Below are positions 36,690-48,936 of a stretch of DNA of 64,000 nucleotides, in pieces. The DNA is from Anarhynchus alexandrinus (Eukaryota > Chordata > Aves > Charadriiformes > Charadriidae). Under the pieces are notes generated by a model that saw only the letters and a list, made by a program, of their open reading frames with translations, did no database searches and was not told the DNA's origin. The stretch covers positions 3,621,217 to 3,685,216 of the forward strand of contig VUYV01000088.1 of NCBI GenBank assembly GCA_008711295.1, read 5' to 3'. The position numbers and the translations under genes are program-made. The number at the start of each line of letters is the position of its first letter. Position 1 is the stretch's first letter.

Positions 36690-37751
36690 AATCACAGAAT
36701 GGCAGGGGTTGGAAGGGACCTCTGGAGATCATCTAGTCCACCCCCCCTGCCAGAGCAGGGTCACCTACAGCAGTTGCACAGGACGGTGTCCCGGCGGGTT
36801 TTGAATGTCTCCAGAGTTAGAGACTCCCCCACCTCTCTGGGCAGCCTGTGCCAGTGCTCTGCCACCCTCAAAGGAAAGAAGTTCCTCCTCATGTTAAGAT
36901 GGAACTTCCTATGTTCAAGTTTGTGCCTGTCACCTCTTGTCCTATCACCAGGCACCACTGAAAAAAAGACTGTTCCCATCCCCCTGGCACCCTCCCTTTA
37001 AGTATTTGTAAGCGTTAATAAGATCCCACCTCAGTCTTTTCTCTAGACTAAAAAGGCTCAAGTCCCTCAGCCTTTCCTCATAAGAAAGGTGTTCCAGTCC
37101 CCTGATCATCTTCATAGCCCGTTGCTGTACCCTCTCTCGCAGTTCCCTGTCCTTCTTGAACTGGGGAGCCCAGAACTGGACACAATACTCCAGATGTGGC
37201 CTCACCAGGGCAGAGTAGAGGGGAAGGATAACCTCCCTTGACCTGCTGGCCACACTCTTTTTAATGCCCCCCAGGATGACATTGGCTTTCTTGGTCACCA
37301 GGACACATTTCTGGCTCATGGTCATCCTGTTGTCCACCAGGACTTCCAGGTCCCTTTCCACAGAGCTGCTCTCCAGGAGGTCAACCTCTAACCTGTACTG
37401 GTGCATGGGGTTATTCGTCCCCAGGTGCAGTACCCTACACCTGCCTTTGTTGAACTTAATAAGGTTTCCCTCCACCCAATTCTCCAGCCTGTCCAGGTCA
37501 CGCTGCAAGGCGGCACAGCCTTCCGGCATGTCAGCCACCCCTCCCAGTTTTGTGTCATCAGCAAACTTGCTGATGGTACACTCTAACCCTTCATCCAGGT
37601 CATTGATGAATATAATGAACAGGACTGGACCCACTACCAACCCCTGAGGAACATCACTTGTTACTGACCTCCAACTAGACTCTGCACCACTAACCACAAC
37701 CCTCTGAGCTCTACCCAGCATCCTGATCAAGTCCTCTGTTGTCGCCATTCC
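36690..37751 (-). mobile_element. Longest CR1 copy, with reverse-transcriptase core, antisense
   Basis: About 1.06 kb. On the minus strand an uninterrupted frame of 267 codons (36945-37748) encodes the C-terminal half of CR1 ORF2. It begins in the RT palm, with [20 protein letters not shown] and then the catalytic box [10 protein letters not shown] (FADD codons complementary to 37554-37565). The thumb/C-terminal region follows ([32 protein letters not shown]). A frameshift near 36950-36975 moves the last part ([20 protein letters not shown]) to another frame. The 5' half, with endonuclease and RT fingers, is missing, so the copy cannot move by itself. It differs from the other copies in its 3' end (GGCAGGGGTTGGAAGGGACC, one octamer), which indicates a different subfamily. 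Confidence 0.95.
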
Positions 37752-40239
37752 TACTTCCCCTCCAATCCCACTGCCTGCTCAGTTTTGTGTGCTATCCTTG
37801 TGTTCCAACCATGTTTGGGCAGTGTCAGTAGTGGCTTCATGTCCATTAGCAGATGAAGATTAGGTGAAGATGAAGGCCAGTGAGGAACTAAGGCTCAGCA
37901 CAATTCAGATTAAAAGCATAACAGCAAATTCAGCTGCAATGTACACCAGAGATGAATTTGTCCTTCATTTCCATATTTACAAATAATAGTAGGGACTGCA
38001 TATTAACTCTAAATATTACAAGAAACTCTACATCACAGGAGGAGTTGCCAGCCTAGCTTTAAGTCTAGAAAAAATATTAAAAAATTGAAAAATGTGAATG
38101 TAGACACCTACCTTTTTACACAATCTTAGCAATTTTGTTGAACACGGGTTTTGTACTGACAAACTGGTACAAAACCTATTTGAAGGGACAGGACTTGCTG
38201 TCTCATTATCACCAGTGTTTCCACTGAAATTCTTAGACTGTGAATCTGCTTGCAGTTGTTCAACCGAAACATTCTCCTGTTGAGAATTGTGAAGCTTCAT
38301 TTCCCTTAAAATTTTCCAGGGACGGGAGGATGTCAGTCTAGGCAGAATGCCCTTAGGGGGATCTAGGGGAACTCCAAACAATACCTTTAAAATGGTGTGT
38401 CATTATAGCTGCATTTTTACAATTCTCACAGAAATCATTATTTCTTCAGGAACCTTTCATTTTGCAAACATGACTGATGCTTTGATTTATTTTTTTTTCT
38501 GTTCCAGGTGCAAAAAACTACGAAAACATTTCCAGTCAAGGCATATCTTTTTTTTTTTTTTCCATGAAATACCTCACTATCACTTTGCATAATACAAAGG
38601 TCCAATTCTTGATTATATGGTACAGAGTTGATTTTGGGAGCAAAATAATATTTTTTACCAAAGTGAATGCCTATGCCTTATTGCTAAAGACTACTGCCTG
38701 TTGTAGTGTTATAAATTTGAGGGGAAAATGGTGAATATACCGTCATAGACTGACAGGCATGAGAACTGACGTCTTTGTGTTGGTTATAGAGAAGTCTTGT
38801 ATGTATTGTTGGGTAAGAAAGCCTCGTTTGTGGCTGCCATGTTAACTGGTATTCTGGAAAACCTGGTTTAATTACTCAGCTACCCAAAGCTGTGACAACT
38901 GAAGCAAATAATTTAGGTGGGGATTTACCCCCACCTTGCTTTAACATCTACCTGAAGTGCCTATGCTGGCTGACTGGCTATCCCATGTCTTCCCTGTAGT
39001 CAACAGTGAGAGACAGAGAGGATTCAGAATGTGGCTGAACCCAGCTAAGATCTGATTTGATTTCAGGATGTACCTACCTCTCTGTTGCCTACAGAAGGAC
39101 CTCCGCTGCTCTCTGGTTAAGCAGAGCGAATCTAGCCCTTCGTATCTTGATTTTCCACTTGCAGAAGGAAACCATTTCTATTCTTTCATGGGTTTTGTAA
39201 GTATAGACTGTTTCCCCAGGTTTTTGTAAGCCAACACTTCCGTCTCTGAACTTAGGCAGAAAATGGGGTTACGAAAATATTTGAAAACAAGAGAAAAGCA
39301 TGTGTATGTGCGTAACATTAATCTTTAAGTCATATCATTAGAATCTTAAGAGAAGTATCAAAAATATTTAATTGGAACCACTTTTTTCTGTCCCCCACTT
39401 GCTGCCTAAGGCAAAGCTAACACTGTCCATTATACAAATGTCTGACAAGCTAACGCATTGCATTTATTTACAAGTCCATGTTAAACTGATTGCCCTTCCT
39501 CTGTGCAGCTCGGGAATTATACACATCATCTGATCCTGATGGTAGATCGGTACACTGCCAGCAATGACATCGTTTACTTCAATGTTTCTATTAATGATAA
39601 ATTTAGTCAGCTAAAAGGATGAGGCATGTGCCCTCAGGTTGATGCTAAATTGAAATTACCACTTAGCCTGCAATGAATTGCCTACACTTTGATTAATAGG
39701 CTAAATTCCAGAGCTGACCTTTTCAAAATTACTGAATTACTAAATCCTGAGACAGACAACAGAGTTCCTCTTACAAGGAGAAGTGTATTATGCAAACATG
39801 TAGGGTCACCTAGAGAAGAATCCGACTGTTGGTACCTTGTAACCCATACACACAGGTGTTAGCCAAGGTGCCGTGTCAATCCATAACTGTGGTTTAGAGC
39901 TGCAGGATAATGCTTCTCCACTGCCCCAGCACTTCCCATACTGCAGTCACACAGAAGATGGTCTGGAGGTGTAACAAGTGGTTCTGCATTGTCTTTTCTA
40001 GTTTCAGTGCCCAAATTAGCATTACTTTCAATTTCTAGGAAATCCCACCCCAACCCACTTTAACATGATACCCATGCTAGCTGGAATATTCCTAACGCTG
40101 CACTGTAGATATATCCTCAGTCAGATTAGAGGTCTCTGCCTGTTGCTGTTGAAGACTCAATCCAGCGGGGAAGGTTCTAACACTCAGAAAACAAATTAAA
40201 GCACTTTTTTTTGTGTGTTGTATACATACTGTGTAGAAT
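37752..40239. other. Unique non-coding DNA
   Basis: No gene recognised. A T-run of 14 bases lies at 38548-38561. The 117-codon minus open frame at 38028-38381 has no recognisable domain. Confidence 0.5.
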
Positions 40240-40451
40240 TCACAGAATCACAGAATGGATGAGGTTGGAAGACACCTCTGGAGGTCATCTAGTCCAGTCT
40301 TCTGCTCAGGGCATGGTCAGCTTGAAACGTTGCTTAGGGCTGTGATCAGTGAGTCTTTAAGTATCTCCAAGGATGGAGACTCCACAGGCTCTCTGGGTAA
40401 TCTGTCCCAGTGTTTGATCACCCTCATGGTAAAAGGTTTTTTCTTATATTT
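40240..40451 (-). mobile_element. CR1 3' fragment, antisense
   Basis: Starts TCACAGAATCACAGAATGG, then GAGGTTGGAAGACACCTCTG and GAGGTCATCTAGTCCAG. It contains the ORF2 C-terminal block (TCTCTGGGTAATCTGTCCCAGTG) and ends near ATGGTAAAAGGTTTTTTCTT. More diverged than the copy at 17.3 kb. Confidence 0.9.
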
Positions 40452-43283
40452 CAGTGGAAAATGGGGGACTGTTAAAATGTTAAATTTCTACATAAGAGAA
40501 CAGGTTCTAAACACATCTTCCCATGCTGGTGTGTTCCTGCAGAGATGCTGCTTTCAAGGGCTGAATGTTTTCTTATACAATAAATGAATGATAGAGACAG
40601 CAGGAAGAAGAAATGGTTAGTGAATTAACAGATCGTGAGCCGCCATCATTAACCAGTGAGGCCAATATGCACTGTCGAACTGGCTTATTCAGCTAAAAAG
40701 AGCTGGGTTCTGCTCTGGCACTGGTGTGGTCTGGGATTAAGGTGATATAAATGACAAAACAACACAGGATGATGGATTCTCTGCTAAAAATAAATACCCA
40801 TATCCCACATGTCATCTTGCACTCATCCAGTTTTGGCAACAAGTGAAGAAGTCTGGAGGTAAACAAATCTTATGTGTCTACTTGAGATCTAGGCTAAGTC
40901 TTAGGGAAGCTGTAACGTGTTCACGATGAAACTGAAAACCTAGGTGAGGGTAAATGCTTATAATACTGCTGGAGTGGACAGAAAAAAGAACTGTTTCGTA
41001 AAGATGAATGAAAGACGCGGGAAGAGGAAAACTCCATTGGCCTTGGCATAGAGAAGGGATTGCATGGAAGGAACCAATGGACAGGGCTCAATCTTCATTG
41101 TTACTTTATCAAAAATTGAGGCATTTTTGTCAAAGAAATTAAAAATTCATGCCATAAGGTGGAGTAAAAATGTGGCTGTAATAAAGTGGGAAAGCCAGGG
41201 GTCCCCAGCTTTGGCTAAACACACTGGGGTGAATTGCCTGCGTGATGTAGCACAATCACTTGAGGCCTTGGAATGAGAAAGTTTTAGATAAAATACATTA
41301 AAAATATCTGAGAAGTTTCTTCTGGGTGACAAAGTCAAGTTGTGTTTCAGTGTGGTGTGGTGTCTGGTTGCAGAATAGAATGGAAAAAAAAAAAAAAGAT
41401 GAGCTAGAAAAATTAGCAGGTTAAGGAGGGAAGCTGGTGAGGAAGGAATGAAGAGCTGCAGCATCATGCAACACAGTCAGGTGCAGCACCAAGGGTGCTG
41501 TGGATCCCAGTGTGAGATGGACCGGGACCCTGAGAACGTTCAGGTGTCAGCAGGGTCTGGGGGGTATCTGGGGTGGAAATCCTCCAGCTGCCTTTGCAGC
41601 TTCTCCATCAAGAAAGAAGATGGGAGGAATGTGTTACGGTAGTGTTGTGTGGAAAGGAAAGGGTAGTTGGCTATTTTACGTTGTCATTTTTATTTTCTTG
41701 TCTTCCTTTTCTCTCTTCCCTCAGGATGATACTGTTCTTTTAAGTAATTTGAGAGTTGGAAGGAAAGAAATATTGCTCAATGAATGTACACAGACTTGAA
41801 TTTTTCCACGTTTCCAAGTGCAGGCTCAGGCTGCTGTTTATTATCAGCCCTTAGAAACTGAACCCAGCTCTGGCTGCTTCCCTCAGTGCCTAGCAGAGTG
41901 GCTACACTCCACCAAACAAATTATTTCTCATGAATCATTCTTCTAAATTTACATGTCAATCAGGAATAGAGCTGAAGGACACGGTTTGTCACTAAAATCT
42001 TTTATTTTTTTTTTTCTCATTGCCAAAACACATGAAGTGAGACTGACCAAAACCGCTCATGAAATCATGTTTAATCCAACATAAAATTGCTCTAAAAAGA
42101 AAGTTTTTCCAAAAACCACAATTTTTCAACATTTCCAGAATTAAGTCCTTAGAAAAGTGAAAACATCCTAAAGCTGCTACTTCATGCATTAAAACAAGCA
42201 ACAAAACCCAAAAAAGTTCTGCTTTGCACAACTTGATTCCAAGTCTGCACGTCAGCAAGTGAAGCGGGATAAGATCAATCATTTCCATTTTACTGCACTC
42301 GGCTGACATCACTGGATGTGCCATGCCAAACAACACCAAGTCACGTTTTCATCAGCAATTCACTATGATTCACTGGTCGCTGCCTTTAGACACTGTCTAT
42401 TGTTCTTCAGGTTTCTTTTAGAAAAGGGATATCCATTTTAGAAAAGATGAGTCTAATTTTGGCTGGATAAGGACTCACCAAAAAGGGTTAGGCTTTGCCA
42501 TAGCCTGTGTAGCCATGGCTCTGGCTGTGCTTTCGGTATGTGAAACTCACTCACGGTGAGTACCCAGGAAAGTGCTTCTGAATTTAGTCTGCAATCAGGA
42601 TGGAAATAGGCGGGGGGCAACTGGTACCGTCCTGTTTTTTTGCAGCCTCATCTGTCCAGGTTTGGATTTGTAAAAGCTAAAATCAGTCGAGGGTTCACAT
42701 GATTTCTGCGGTGTCCAAAGTGCTCGCTCTGAACATCCAATGTGCTGCAGCCCCATCACTGTAAGCAGCCGATTCCCCTGAGCAGCTCTGCATATCCCAT
42801 TTTAACCTCTCCTCTCCTCTCCTCTCCTCCCACACCTCCCAGACCCATTTTAGTACCTGGCATGGCTGCAGCCCTAGGTGCAGTGTGTTGGTTTGCTCAG
42901 ACACCTCCAACTCTGCAGCCTTTTTTGGTTATTTTTCCTCACTACTCTCCCTTGCAGACACATCACCATGTCACCCTGCTGATGAAATCTCCCTACCCCC
43001 TTTGGCAGTTGCCCGAGACCCCACACGTCCCCCGTCACACCCCTGCCCTTCCACACAACTGGGTTATGTCTACATTAACAGGCAGTGCAGACCAGCAGAA
43101 GCAGATTTGTAGAGTGAAACGGTTGGTGCTGAGGATGCAACAACCTCCACACATTTACAATTCAGTGTTTTGCTTTGGTCTAGGTCCAGCTTGGTCCAAG
43201 GGACTGCACGTGGTTGAAGCATGTTAGCAGTGTCTTGGCATCACATTTTCCTGGTCAGTTTCAGGCAGAAAAAGTCCCATTCA
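40452..43283. other. Unique non-coding DNA with a pentanucleotide repeat
   Basis: No gene recognised. Contains an A-run at about 41383-41397 and five copies of CCTCT at 42806-42830. Exon-like signals (long pyrimidine tract then CAG at about 41725) lead into a frame that soon closes. Confidence 0.5.
42806..42830. repeat. (CCTCT)5 microsatellite
   Basis: Five perfect CCTCT units directly in tandem, with further C/T-rich sequence on the right. Likely length-polymorphic. Confidence 0.9.
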
Positions 43284-43625
43284 GAATCATAGAATTGTCT
43301 AGGTTGGAAGGGACCTTTAAGATCATCGAGTCCAACCATCAACCTAATACTGCCAAAACCACCACTAAACTGTATCCCTCAGCACCACGTCTGCCTGTCT
43401 TTTAAATACCTCCAGGGATGGCAACTCCACCCCTTCCTTGGACAGCCTGTGCCAATGTTTGACAACCCGTTCGGTGAAGAAATTTTTCCTAATATCCAAT
43501 CTAAACCCCCCCTGGTGTAACCTGAGGCCGTTTCCTCTCATCCTATTGCTTGTTACTTGAGAGAAGAGGCCGACCCCCACCTCTCTACAACCTCCTTTCA
43601 GGTTGCTCTCATACCCCTTTGCACT
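43284..43625 (-). mobile_element. CR1 3' fragment of the 'CCAACCATCAACC' subfamily, antisense
   Basis: Starts AATCATAGAATTGTCTAGG, then TCGAGTCCAACCATCAACCT, then CCACCACTAAACTGTATCCC. The ORF2 C-terminus follows, with the antisense of [20 protein letters not shown]. It is the same subfamily as the copy at 50.04 kb and shares its diagnostic 3' stretch. Confidence 0.93.
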
Positions 43626-44307
43626 GTAAGATAACCAAAATGCTCGTGTAGATGCCTCCACAGAAGCCTCCTCAGCATTCCTCCTTCCTGACAGAGGAGT
43701 CAAAACTATAACCAAGCCTTGACCCTCTATGCCAACACTGCAGTATGTGGTTATTTTTTAACTAGAAGGAAGCAAAATTTGTCAGTTTTTTCTTCAGTAA
43801 GGAGAAGCTTGGGTATGTGGTGCTAAAGCTGTATTTGCTATGGAAAGCCCAGTAGTTCTCATAAGGCTCTTATTCTTATTAAGACAGGAGCTGCAGCTTA
43901 TTGGAAAAGGCTCTTGATGCACACACTCCAGACAGGCCTGTCCCCAATTCAAATTATATTTTTCATGAGGACGGTTGTGCAAAGAACCACAGTGACGAAA
44001 AAAGGTGCATCAGGAGATAGATTAGAAAGTCATCTTTCAAGGGCAAATAATTAGGCAGAATTGTGCTGTTTGGTTTTATGTAAGAAAAGTTCTCTAGTTT
44101 CTGCTCTTATTACAAATCAAGAGCTCTTGGGGGGGAAAAGGGAATTTAGTAAGCCGCTTGTGCTGTTTCTGCCACATTTGCAGAAACTTTGTTGTAGTAA
44201 AGAATATACTGTTCCTTCCATATTTTCAGATCACATGCAAATTTTACTGAGGAATATAGTCCTGTGCTGAGTGAGAAATCGATACCCCTAGTTGTGTTGC
44301 AAGCGGG

Positions 44308-44346
44308 TGAGATAACATTTTGTTATCTCATGTTACAACATGAGAT
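44308..44346. repeat. Two overlapping perfect hairpins
   Basis: TGAGATAACA/TGTTATCTCA (44308-44330, 3-base loop) and ATCTCATGTT/AACATGAGAT (44325-44346, 2-base loop) are both perfect 10-base inverted repeats. They share the six bases 44325-44330, so only one stem can form at a time. Confidence 0.9.
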
Positions 44347-44821
44347 GCTGTACTAAGAGAAAGGGGCACACCTTACACAGATATGCAGAACAACGCCGCT
44401 CATCAATTAAGTCAAGGAAACACAAAGTGGGTGGGACAGTGGCCGTGAAGCCTAGCTTGGTGGGCTGTGCTCCTCATCCTTGCAACATCCCTGTTAACTG
44501 GTGGCCTTCTCAGAACCCATCAGCAGAAGACAGTAGCAGTACAAAGAATTTGGACAGGCCTTTATCAGCAACGGTGGGGGTCATTTCAAGATGTGATTGA
44601 TCTCACCCCAAAAAGTCAAGGGCCTCATCCCCCAGAAGCACCTGTTTTGCACTACCGGCTCCAGAAGAAGGGTGAATGTCCTTTTTAAAATAGATGCCCC
44701 ACATTTGGAGGGTAATATTAGGATAGATTCCCTCCACCCCCAGAGGGATGGGGATGCGTGCACTGTACAGAACCAGAAGAATCATCTAACACTTGTCTTT
44801 GGTGCTAATTTGTGAAGCCTC

Positions 44822-44841
44822 TTTTTTTTTTTTTTTTTTTT
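44822..44841. repeat. Poly-T run of 20
   Basis: Uninterrupted T20 followed by CCCC and GTTTGTTTGTTT. It could be the complement of a retroposed poly-A tail, but no retrocopy is recognised beside it. Confidence 0.85.
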
Positions 44842-45650
44842 CCCCTGTTTGTTTGTTTGATGAGGCTCATTAGAGCCTAGTTGAAGGCTGCCAGCTCCTT
44901 CCGCACAGACTGCTGAGCAGGCTCTCAGCTGTGCTGGAGAGGCGAGGTTTCAGCCAGCACGCTACGCGCACACCGAGGCCGGATGTTTACTTCCTCTCAT
45001 GATGGCTTTGCTTTGTCTAGTTGATTGTGGACTTGATTTTTACAAGTGCTATAAAAAAAAATAAAAATAACAACCCGACATTCTTGATCTCAGCTGGATT
45101 CTTGCAGCTGTGGGGAGGGGAGGAGGCAGGCAAGCAAAGACTCCATGTTTTCAAGAGCAAAAAGCTCCTACTCCATAATTTGTGCTGATTGCTGTCTGAT
45201 ACTTAAAGAAGGAGTTAATTAAGGTTCAAACTCTGTTTGTTTCCTTTCACGGGACAGCACAGCTATTTTTATTTTGTTGTCTACCTGTTTAGCGTCCCAT
45301 TTGTGCTTGCGTTAAAGGCACACCTCGTTGCGTTTCCCAGGAGGAGGCCAAGGTGTCTCTCTTTTATACTGAAAAAAAAAATGTTTTAACTTTCAGGTTA
45401 TAATGTCAAGTGCTTGAAGAGTAAGAAACATATGGATCCCAGTTACCCACTCTCATTTCTAGGGGAAATGGGTCCACCCACATACACATAGTGCACGACT
45501 GTTCCTCTGGAGTGGGAGAGCTTACACACACGTTTCTATACAGAAGCCATCACTGAACTTATCACAGTGGTTTCCTGGAAAGCAAAAGGATGCCAAAATT
45601 TGGCACCAGTTCTGAATTATGGAGGACAGGGTGTTACCCTGGTGAGAAAC

Positions 45651-45858
45651 CTTTTCTATTCAGCCTCCTTCTACCCCTCCTTTCTTTCCTGCCCTCTGTC
45701 CACCACCTTCTGTACCAGTTTCTAACTTCTAGGTTATTCCCCAGCCCTTTTTCTGTTTCTGTCCATCCTTCCTTCTTCCAGGCCTTCACCTGCCCTTCCG
45801 TCCCACCCCTTACTTTGCATTTATTTTCCGTCTTGCTCCCAGTTGCCATCCCCCCCAT
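45651..45858. repeat. C/T-rich low-complexity block
   Basis: About 200 bases very rich in pyrimidines (CCTT, TTCC, CCC words) on the plus strand. The 94-codon open frame through it is a consequence of the bias and is not treated as a gene. Confidence 0.6.
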
Positions 45859-48800
45859 TCTGTGTTGGAGCTAGGCTGTCTTCTCCACTTTCCCTCGCTG
45901 TCAGGCTGCCAGCTGCAGGAAGCACTAAAAACACAGGAGTGGCAGTTTCATCTTCTCACTCCTGGAGCTTGTCACGTGGAAAGCCCCCGAAGGAGAAATA
46001 ACTGCAGGTGAAAGTCGTGCTTTGCTGTAAGATACTCTGTACAGAGTAGGTTCAACCAGCAGATAGGGACAAACCCTACAGTAGGTTCCATCGCCCTTTG
46101 CAACAGAAAAAATCAGCATTAAACTCAACCCTAGTAAAGAAGATCATCCAAATAAGAACTCTGGAAGTTTAAACCATGGATAATTTTGCTTGGTTTGTCA
46201 TGGGAAGGGAATAAATGTGTTTTCACAGTATTACATAGGATCCCCCCAAATTTTGAATCCTGCAAGAATTCTCAGTGCAACTGTTGTAACATTTGGTTTG
46301 GTTTCATTTTTGGATAGGCAAAATCCTGTATTATTCTCTCTTTCATTTGGAAACACTTGAATTATTTTTACTGAACTTTCTTTAGAAAAATCAGCTTGAA
46401 GGGTAGGCTTGTGCAGGCATGGGGAAATATCAGCAGAAACCAGCAATTCTGGCAATCATTTTAAACACTGGAAAAAGAAGTCCTTTTTTTAGCAGCCTTG
46501 ATGGTGGTTGTGGCTCCTTGCACACCTTGCCACAAGGCACAATGAAACCCTCATCTCCCTGAAAGCACCGGACTCCTCCCATATAAACAACTTTTACTAC
46601 AAATTAAATTGATAGCTCTCACTCGCTCTCGCACGGAAAAGAGAAAAGCATCGCTCAAAGAAGAAGATGGGCCAAAACCTCCTGAACCCCTTTGGAGTAA
46701 ACTGGAGTAAATAGGTACCATACCTGGTCCTCCCTGGCTTGAGGGAGCAAAGAAACCCTGGCTTCTCTGAGACTTGGATTTCATTGCATGGCAGCGTCCT
46801 CTGAAATGTGTTTTTCCAAGAAATATAATAAGTAAAACTTCAACATAAATAGAAACCATGAAAAATATAAATCTTAGGGCACTGAAAATGCCAATACATT
46901 AAATTTTCAATTTAATCAAAGTCATGGGTCATTTAATGCAATATGAAGAAAAAATATTGGGAAATGAAATCACAGCAGTTTCTTCTGCTGCAGTTTGTCT
47001 AAGAGACTCAGATTATATTGACACTCTGTAGATCTCAACTTATTTTAAACAAGGAGACCCAGTCAATCTAAGGCACGTGGTTTCTTTGGTTGCTGTTAAA
47101 AAAAACACAGTTAATGGAGATGTATGCACGTGCTTAAAGCAGTGTACGGAGTCCAAAGAAGTGCACGGCTCCCAGGACAAAAACTTCCTTTGGCATGACC
47201 TGAATCTAAACCCCATTAAATTCAATATATTTCTGCTGAATTTGGTAGCTGTAGAATTGACTATAAATGAATTAAGCTCAAAGAATTATAATGTCAAATG
47301 CTTGACCCAGAGGTTAAGGCATGGGATTCTTGTGTGCACTCGTGAAACGGTTGGGATCAGAAATGTGTTCCACTCTTCTGATTCCACCCTCTTTACACCT
47401 TGTTGCCACGTCTTCTGTGCAAAGCTGCTCAGAAATTTAAAATGATATTATGATGCTGTGGTAGGAAATAAGGAAAAATGAAAACTTTCTGTAAGAGCTA
47501 ACTACAAGTCATGCGAAAAAGAAGAATAAAGTTGGTGGTTTATATGAGTTCAGACTGCTAAAATGGGACACAAACACATTTGGATGTACAAAAGACCCCA
47601 TGTGAAAATCTTTATATTCTTAGTCAGAAAATAAAATAAATTATGCTGGCTGTTTGTTTGTTTCCCCCAACAATAATATTCAAACACCTTTCCTATGTGC
47701 CTCTCCAGGTTACTTGTTTCATGTCTGACAGGGGCAAGCCATACCTCCACGCTGCACAGAAGCTCTATGCGGAGCTCACTCTCTCCAGAAGCCTTCATTC
47801 CAGGTGCCTTAAAACTTACTGCGGGCTTTGTTTACCACTTAAATGGAAAAGTGTCATCTCTGTTTACTGCTCCTAAAGCCAAAACCAAAATGCATTTGCT
47901 TCTATCTGCTATCAGGGTAACTATTATGACTGAAACGGTCATATCAGAAATCACCCATCCACACTGCTGATCCTTTACACTGATGGCGAGAAAAATATAC
48001 TTGGAAAAGGTTCTTTTCTCACATGTTCAACTTAAACATAGGCTTGCTGTTTCTGAGCAATCAATGAAACCCAGATGATAGATAACTCTTTTTTAGTTTC
48101 TTATTTTCCAGGTTTTTCTCCCCAAGCCTGGCTGCACACCGTAAATGGCAGGCACAGCTATAGCACTCGTCAGTGGTGGAATTTGATGGTTGTGTCCTCC
48201 ACTATATAATTTAAAATCTGCTTTCATCCCTGGCAAATCTCTCAATTAAAATCCCAATCACATTTTTTTCTTGGGTCTCTGCATATCACTCACTAGATAG
48301 ACCCAAGGGAAGAAACATAGCTTTCTACTAAAAGACAGGTGATGGTTCATCTCTGCCCAACATATTAGTCACACAGCAAAAAAAAAAAAAATGCATTAAA
48401 AGAAACTAGTCCTCCTTAGAGTGAAGACATTCAGAGTTTAAAAAGATACCAGTCCGTATTTCGCGTTCAACAGGATGAAGTAACTGGGCACATAATCATC
48501 TTTTTCTTGCAAAACGTACCAAGATCACTTTATACAGCTAAATAATTAAAATTACAATTTATTTTCAGGCCTTTAAGGAAAAATCAGGTCATGTAAGAAT
48601 GACATGCAGCAAAAGTACTCATTGTTCTTTAATATTTTAAGCATTTGAATCTGATTTGTCACTGTGTTTACATTTAGATGCTTTGTGCGCCAACGCACAC
48701 TGAAGGAGTTAGTTTTCACTTCTATGAAAATTCAGGCAGTCTATTAATTTTGTTCTGTAGCTTCATTTAATCTGGGGCTTTAAGATTGCTACATTGTCTG

Positions 48801-48910
48801 CCACACCGAGACATAGGTTATGGTCAAGATCTGCCAGTACCACCATAAGCAACAATGCTGGTTTTGAGCTGTGACCAGAATTGGAAGATTACCTGAAAAT
48901 TATGACGGGG

Positions 48911-48936
48911 AAAAAAAAAAAAAAGAAAAGAAAAGG
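48911..48936. repeat. A-rich low-complexity tract
   Basis: Fourteen consecutive A followed by GAAAA units. Plain A/G low complexity. Confidence 0.8.

Noticed and set aside
37264..37647. 127-codon plus-strand frame across the long CR1
   Set aside because: It is the antisense shadow of CR1 ORF2.
42742..43227. 161-codon proline-rich plus-strand frame
   Set aside because: Driven by the CCTCT repeat and C/T bias; no motif or splice structure.
45590..45874. 94-codon frame with signal-peptide-like hydrophobic residues
   Set aside because: Result of the C/T-rich low-complexity tract.
47305..47365. Possible tRNA-derived SINE promoter (CAGAGGTTAAGGCATGGGATT)
   Set aside because: A-box-like words are present, but no convincing B box or tail; too short and degenerate to call.
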